From DAOTVD01 sp034437075 (lineage in GTDB: Bacteria; Chloroflexota; Anaerolineae; Aggregatilineales; J027), in contig DAOTVD010000001.1 in NCBI GenBank assembly GCA_034437075.1, positions 1 to 19,763 on the forward strand: a DNA stretch of 19,763 bases. The letters are read 5' to 3'. The notes under the pieces were generated by a model. It was not told where the DNA came from. It saw only the letters and a program-made list of their open reading frames with translations, and searched no databases. Below are positions 16,394-19,763 of the stretch, one piece after another; position 1 is the stretch's first letter; every line of letters begins with the position of its first letter. Made by a program: the position numbers and the translations under genes.

Positions 16394-17767
16394 ATGACAC
16401 AGCATTATGACGCGATCATCATCGGCGCGGGCCAGGCGGGTTTTCCGCTGGCAGGTAAGCTGGCCGGCGAACTGGGCTGGCACACCGCCCTCATCGAAAA
16501 AGACAAACTCGGCGGCACCTGCGTGAATTATGGCTGCACACCGAGCAAAACGCTCATCGCCAGCGCGCGCGCGGCCCACATCGCCCGCCGAGGCGCTGAT
16601 TTCGGGGTGGTCATCCCTGGCGAGATTCAAATCAACTGGGAGACGGTGCAAGCCCGGCGCCGCAAAGTCGTCGGTAGTTCGCGCGATGGCCTGAATGAAT
16701 GGCTCGGCGGCCTGGATAAGCTCGACATCATCCGGGGCGAAGCCCGCTTCACTGGCCCGCATGAGATCGACGTGAACGGCCAGACGCTCAGCAGCGAGAA
16801 AATTTTCATCAACACGGGCGCGCATCCGCATATTCCCGACATCGACGGGGTGCAGGACGTACCCTTTTTGACCAACGAATCGTTGCTAGAAATCGACGCC
16901 ATACCCGAACACCTCATCATCATCGGCGGGAGTTATATCGGGCTAGAATTGGGCCAGGCGTTCCGGCGCTTCGGCAGCCAGGTGACGATTGTCGAAATGT
17001 CGGACCGTTTGATTAAGCGCGAAGACCCGGAAATCTCCGAAGCCGTGCGCGGCATCATGGAAGCCGAAGGCATCGGCATCCGCACGAATGCTGAATGCAT
17101 CTCGCTCAGCCAAGGCGCGGATGGTCAGATCGTGGCCGGGTTGGATTGCGCCGAGCCAGAAAAACAGGTCATCGGGTCGCACGTGTTGCTGGCCACGGGG
17201 CGCCGCCCCAATAGTGACATCGGCCTAGACGCGGCAGGTCTTGAGGTCGATAAACGTAATCAGATCGTCATCAACGATAAGCTAGAAACGAGCGTTCCTG
17301 GCGTATGGGCTTTGGGGGACGTAAACGGCCATGGGGCATTCACGCATACCTCGGTTAATGATTGGGAAGTGCTGGATAATATCCTGTTTGGGGATGGCAC
17401 CGCGCGGGTGGACGACCGCATCATGACCTACGCGCTATATATTGACCCGCCGCTGGGGCGCGTGGGCCTGACGGAAACCCAAGCCCGCGACCAAGGCTAC
17501 GAAGTGTTAACCGCTAGCAAACCCATGAGCAGCGTGTCGCGCGCCATCGAGATGGACGAAACCGAAGGGCTAATGAAATTCGTGGTGGATGCTAAAACCC
17601 AACGCTTTTTGGGCGCGGCGATTTTGGGCATCAAAGGCGATGAAATCGTCGGCAGTGTCACGAATCTGATGTATGCGGACGCGCCCTATACGGTGTTTGC
17701 AAATGCGATGCACCCGCATCCGACCGTCACAGAACTGATTCCGTATACCTTGCGCGAACTGAGCTAG
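16394..17767 (+). CDS. FAD-dependent pyridine nucleotide-disulfide oxidoreductase (MerA/Lpd-like)
   Basis: 457 aa class I flavoprotein disulfide reductase. FAD-binding GAGQAG (11-16), redox-active GGTCVNYGCTPSK with Cys43 and Cys48, NAD(P)-binding GGSYIGLELGQ, an ATGRRPN and GVWALGDVNG FAD-closing motif, and a dimerisation domain ending MHPHPTVTELIPYTLREL are all present. The His-Pro pair near the end (HPHPTVTE) matches the active-site base region of Lpd/MerA relatives. It lacks the mercuric-reductase C-terminal vicinal Cys pair and the N-terminal HMA domain, so true mercury reduction is unlikely. AGGGA overlapping the upstream stop is its ribosome binding site; operon with the propeller gene. 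The physiological disulfide substrate is unknown. Confidence 0.93.
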   Translation: MTQHYDAIIIGAGQAGFPLAGKLAGELGWHTALIEKDKLGGTCVNYGCTPSKTLIASARAAHIARRGADFGVVIPGEIQINWETVQARRRKVVGSSRDGLNEWLGGLDKLDIIRGEARFTGPHEIDVNGQTLSSEKIFINTGAHPHIPDIDGVQDVPFLTNESLLEIDAIPEHLIIIGGSYIGLELGQAFRRFGSQVTIVEMSDRLIKREDPEISEAVRGIMEAEGIGIRTNAECISLSQGADGQIVAGLDCAEPEKQVIGSHVLLATGRRPNSDIGLDAAGLEVDKRNQIVINDKLETSVPGVWALGDVNGHGAFTHTSVNDWEVLDNILFGDGTARVDDRIMTYALYIDPPLGRVGLTETQARDQGYEVLTASKPMSSVSRAIEMDETEGLMKFVVDAKTQRFLGAAILGIKGDEIVGSVTNLMYADAPYTVFANAMHPHPTVTELIPYTLRELS

Positions 17768-18162
17768 TCCGCGCTGAGCGTGACATATACCGTGCCATGG
17801 TCGATGTGTGTTTTGTGGCGCGCGATGTCGCGCGTTTCTACGCTCTCGATGAGTTCGCCAAAGGTTTGCAAGCGCGGGTCGTCGCTGTGGCGATAGCTCG
17901 CCATCGGCGGCGGGATGATGGCATCCCATTCTTTGTGGCCCGTAGCCACGTCATAGCCTGCGCCATGCAACCCACAGACGATTAACCCATCGGTAAAGGT
18001 GCCTTTATGCAGCGCGGCGCTCATGTGCCCGCAGCGATTATCCACCGCGTGGATGACATCCTTATAGTTCACGAGCAGGATATCCCGTTCGGCCACCCGA
18101 AAACAACGCGGCTGGTCGGGCGGCAAATCATCCAGTTGGCAGACATAATGTGCTTGGCTCAT
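17764..18162 (-). CDS. Rieske [2Fe-2S] ferredoxin-like protein
   Basis: 132 aa from ATG 18162, with AAGG nine bases upstream; an in-frame TTG at 18171 abuts that AAGG and is less likely. The cluster ligands are C44-x-H46 (RCGHMSAALH) and C63-x-x-H66 (VCGLHGAGYDV), the usual C-x-H / C-x2-H pattern of soluble Rieske ferredoxins. There is no membrane helix or oxygenase catalytic domain, so it is a small cytoplasmic electron carrier. It follows the peroxiredoxin-like selenoprotein gene by 20 bp in the same direction, so it may supply or accept electrons in the same redox process; that link is inference. Its stop overlaps that of the convergent oxidoreductase (CTAG). Confidence 0.9.
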   Translation of the reverse strand: MSQAHYVCQLDDLPPDQPRCFRVAERDILLVNYKDVIHAVDNRCGHMSAALHKGTFTDGLIVCGLHGAGYDVATGHKEWDAIIPPPMASYRHSDDPRLQTFGELIESVETRDIARHKTHIDHGTVYVTLSAD

Positions 18163-18182
18163 CGGATTCAACCTTTTCGAAT

Positions 18183-18734
18183 TCAGCCTGTCTTGGTCGG
18201 TTGCAATTCGCGGATGGCTTCCAGCAGATCATCCACGGGTGGACGATCGGTGGGCGTCGTACTACGATGCACATAGCGCACATGGCCCGCGCTATCGATG
18301 ACGAAATCGCCGCCCATCTGGTCGATGCGGCCCCGGTCGAAGCGGGGTAAATTGCCGCGTAAAATCTGTTTGGCGTAATGCCAGAGCGTGCCGGGGCTTA
18401 GGTTGCCCAGCAACGAACTTTGCAGCCCATAATCTGCATAAACCTTGCGTTCCTGGTCGAGCAATAGCGGGAAGGGCACGTCGGTGCGTTCTTGCCAGAT
18501 GCGCGCCCAGTAGGGCTTGCCAAACGAAATCACGAGGATGGTTGTATCGTGGCGGGTGAACTCACCCGTATATGCCGCGAGGGCTTCGGCGTGCTCGCGG
18601 CACGGGATTCACCCCAAATGGCGTAAAAATAGCAACACCACCGCGCGCGACTCCGCGCGGATGTCCGCCAGGTGATAAACCTTGCCATCGACGTCCGCCA
18701 GGCGAAAGTCGGGCGCTTGTTGGCCGTTCTTCAT
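18183..18734 (-). CDS. Peroxiredoxin-like (AhpC-TSA_2) selenoprotein, UGA-coded Sec in UxxC motif
   Basis: From ATG 18734 (AAGG seven bases upstream) the frame encodes MKNGQQAPDFRLADVDGK, a normal thioredoxin-fold/AhpC-TSA beginning. It goes on to VVLLFLRHLG, then TGA at 18611-18609, then IPCREHAEAL and continues without interruption to TGA 18185-18183, 183 residues in all. In Prx-like2 (PF13911) proteins this position is the first Cys of a CxxC motif (RxxG-C-xxC-RE), so the TGA (codon 42) aligns with a catalytic Cys; the resolving Cys45 is retained. Downstream LLLDQERKVYADYG and GDFVIDSAGHVRYVHRS are also family-typical. A strong stem-loop follows the TGA directly. I read it as selenocysteine, as in SelL-type relatives. 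The role is thiol/peroxide redox chemistry in the cytoplasm. The alternative is a nonsense mutation of TGC to TGA. Confidence 0.85.
18565..18611 (-). promoter_or_regulatory. Putative bacterial SECIS stem-loop with Sec UGA
   Basis: Immediately after the UGA, CCCGU pairs with ACGGG (5 bp) and GCCGCGAG pairs with CUCGCGGC (8 bp), with an AUAU bulge on the 3' side, leaving a 12-base loop (CACGCCGAAGCC). In that loop GC/GC can close a CGAA tetraloop with G second, 22 bases from the UGA, within the distance known for bacterial SelB-binding hairpins. The element lies inside the coding region, as bacterial SECIS elements do. Confidence 0.65.
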
Positions 18735-18787
18735 GAAAAAACCTTAACATCTATGGTTGTAATGTACGCTGAGCTTAGCAAAACGGG

Positions 18788-19231
18788 TCAGGCACTTACC
18801 AGCGCAACCAACAACAGCGCCCCTAGCGCCACTTTGAACAGATCGCTAGCCAAGTACGCCTGGTGAAGTTGTTTGCGGGTGTCGGCTTTGGCTTCGCGTT
18901 CTTCGGGCGAGAGTTGCGGGCTACGCATTTGGCGCATCATGGGCTCTAGCAAGCCCGCGTTTAGCCCCGCCAGCGCCAGGGCGAAAAAGGCGGGCAATAG
19001 CACGGGCAACCCCGCCCCGCCCAGCAGGCTGAACAACAATACGCCCGCCAATAGGCCGATTTGCACATAGCCAAACATCCGAAAAATTTCATTGGCCAGG
19101 CGTTGCAGGCTTTCGGGGTCAGCGTTTTTCAGGTTGAAGCGGATGGGGGTTACGATGAAGTCGATGGCCACTAGCCCGCCCCAAAAAGCAGCAGCGAGCA
19201 ACACGGCCAGAGTTTGTAGAATGTCGTTCAT
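18788..19231 (-). CDS. DUF4149-like membrane protein
   Basis: 147 aa with four hydrophobic segments: about 5-28 (AVLLAAAFWGGLVAIDFIV), 52-72 (FGYVQIGLLAGVLLFSLLG), 74-95 (LPVLLPAFFALALAGLNAGLL) and 128-146 (LFKVALGALLLVALVSA). A charged loop (SPQLSPEEREAKADTRKQLHQAY) lies between the last two. The order and the early WGGLVAIDFIVTP motif resemble DUF4149/TMEM205-like proteins, whose function is unknown. It stops 53 bp before the selenoprotein start and is probably cotranscribed with it. Start ATG 19231; the ribosome binding site is weak (GAAGA). Confidence 0.75.
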   Translation of the reverse strand: MNDILQTLAVLLAAAFWGGLVAIDFIVTPIRFNLKNADPESLQRLANEIFRMFGYVQIGLLAGVLLFSLLGGAGLPVLLPAFFALALAGLNAGLLEPMMRQMRSPQLSPEEREAKADTRKQLHQAYLASDLFKVALGALLLVALVSA

Positions 19232-19242
19232 GAATCTTCAAC

Positions 19243-19276
19243 TCTTTCAATGGGGTATTGATTCGTCATGAGAATG
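19243..19276 (-). repeat. Second copy of the glgX tail sequence (direct repeat with 19317-19350)
   Basis: On the minus strand, 34 bases beginning CATTCTCATGACGAATCAAT match 28 of 34 positions with the end of glgX beginning CATTCTCATGTCGAACCAAT (19350 to 19317). The offset is 74 bp. Copy one encodes ILMSNQ-stop; copy two would read ILMTNQYPIERVEDS. This looks like a partial duplication of the glgX 3' end within the 97-bp gap before the DUF4149-like gene. Confidence 0.6.
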
Positions 19277-19328
19277 TTTGTATGTGTCGCCTTGCGGCGT
19301 GGTTGCGTCGTCAACATCTTGCCATAGG

Positions 19329-19763
19329 TTATTGGTTCGACATGAGAATGATAACCGAACGCGGCCCGGCATGGTAGCTCGTCTGTTTGGGATGAACGGG
19401 GCGTTCGTGGCCAAGCGCGCAAATATCATCGGGCGATTCTAGGCCGGTGTTGACGACCTGCACCCACAACCAGCCCTTGGGCAAAGGCGGCAATTCGAAG
19501 TCGATGCCCTCCCAGTAGGCATTGATAATCACGTAAAATGTGTTGTCTTGGCCCATCCCCGCCAGCGAAAACGCGATGGCGTTGGTGTAATGGCTAAAAT
19601 CTTGCTGGCGGAAGCGCACCCCATGCCATTCGATGTCGTGCAAGCCCGTGACGGGGTCTTGCTCGCCGGACATGTAGCGTTCTTGGCGTAGCACAGGATG
19701 CCGCTTGCGTAGTTCGATCATCAAGCGCGTAAAACGAAATATGTCCTGATGACGGTCCAGCAA
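19329..19763 (-). CDS. glgX: Glycogen debranching enzyme GlgX / isoamylase-type, C-terminal part
   Basis: Only the last 144 codons are in the window; the true start is beyond the right edge. The visible part is the end of the GH13 barrel (FTRLMIELRKRHPVLRQERY) and the C-terminal beta domain. DIEWHGVRF, IAFSLAGMG, YVIINAYWEGIDFELPPLP and PRSVIIL are in the order typical of GlgX/TreX debranching enzymes, which hydrolyse alpha-1,6 branches of glycogen. The catalytic residues are not in view. The gene could start the minus-strand run of DUF4149, selenoprotein and Rieske genes, although the 97-bp gap makes a separate transcript possible. Confidence 0.88.
   Translation of the reverse strand: MLDRHQDIFRFTRLMIELRKRHPVLRQERYMSGEQDPVTGLHDIEWHGVRFRQQDFSHYTNAIAFSLAGMGQDNTFYVIINAYWEGIDFELPPLPKGWLWVQVVNTGLESPDDICALGHERPVHPKQTSYHAGPRSVIILMSNQ

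Noticed and set aside
16394..17767. Mercuric reductase (merA)
   Set aside because: The redox Cys pair is present, but the C-terminal vicinal Cys pair and HMA domain are absent and no mer genes are nearby.
18183..18533. Peroxiredoxin starting at the internal codon at 18533
   Set aside because: This would remove the N-terminal strand and the whole redox motif; homologous sequence continues upstream in the same frame across the TGA.
18562..18750. Arg/Gly-rich 62-codon frame on the minus strand over the peroxiredoxin N-terminus
   Set aside because: It is an out-of-frame shadow; the family-typical protein lies in the other minus frame that reads through TGA 18611-18609.
19228..19429. Two small minus-strand frames before the DUF4149-like gene
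   Set aside because: They run across the end of glgX out of frame; only the duplicated tail is of interest.

Overview
The window looks like chromosomal DNA of a Chloroflexota bacterium, most likely Anaerolineae-like. This is inferred from G+C-rich coding sequence, compact gene packing, a Ser/Thr kinase fused to an AAA ATPase, multi-PAS/GAF hybrid histidine kinases, a YfhO-type giant membrane protein and a TolB-like propeller. No rRNA, tRNA or CRISPR array was seen.

Layout. Positions 1-2032 (minus) hold a PknK-like kinase/ATPase whose reading frame breaks at about 464 and resumes, open, to the window edge. Positions 2200-3177 (plus) hold a decaying TetR/ABC-transporter locus: a TetR operator palindrome, a tetR gene with a C-terminal frameshift, then the first codons of an ABC ATPase split by a ~177-bp MITE-like element and truncated about 14 codons later. 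Positions 3246-7579 (minus) encode two hybrid sensor kinases in a translationally coupled pair (ATGA overlap). Next come an NAD(P)-binding SDR (plus), a convergent YfhO-family membrane protein (minus), a SAM methyltransferase and a helical unknown protein (plus), a small unknown protein (minus), a retinol-dehydrogenase-like SDR overlapping a UbiA/MenA-type prenyltransferase (plus), and a propeller protein coupled to a MerA/Lpd-like flavoprotein disulfide oxidoreductase (plus).

The right end (minus) reads glgX 3' end, DUF4149-like membrane protein, peroxiredoxin-like protein, Rieske ferredoxin. The peroxiredoxin-like gene is the most notable object here. Its frame runs from ATG 18734 to the stop at 18183 and is interrupted only by one TGA (18611-18609). 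That TGA sits exactly where the first Cys of the family CxxC redox motif belongs (RHLG-U-IPC). It is followed at once by a strong 13-bp stem-loop suitable as a bacterial SECIS element. I interpret the gene as a selenoprotein (UxxC) of the Prx-like2/SelL-related AhpC-TSA_2 family. A conventional gene caller would cut it to a 116-aa fragment without its active site.

Other structure worth keeping: recurrent TAYAAT -10 boxes without clear -35 boxes (one implies a leaderless mRNA), two convergent gene pairs whose stop codons share a 4-bp palindrome (TTAA, CTAG), and a duplicated glgX tail.
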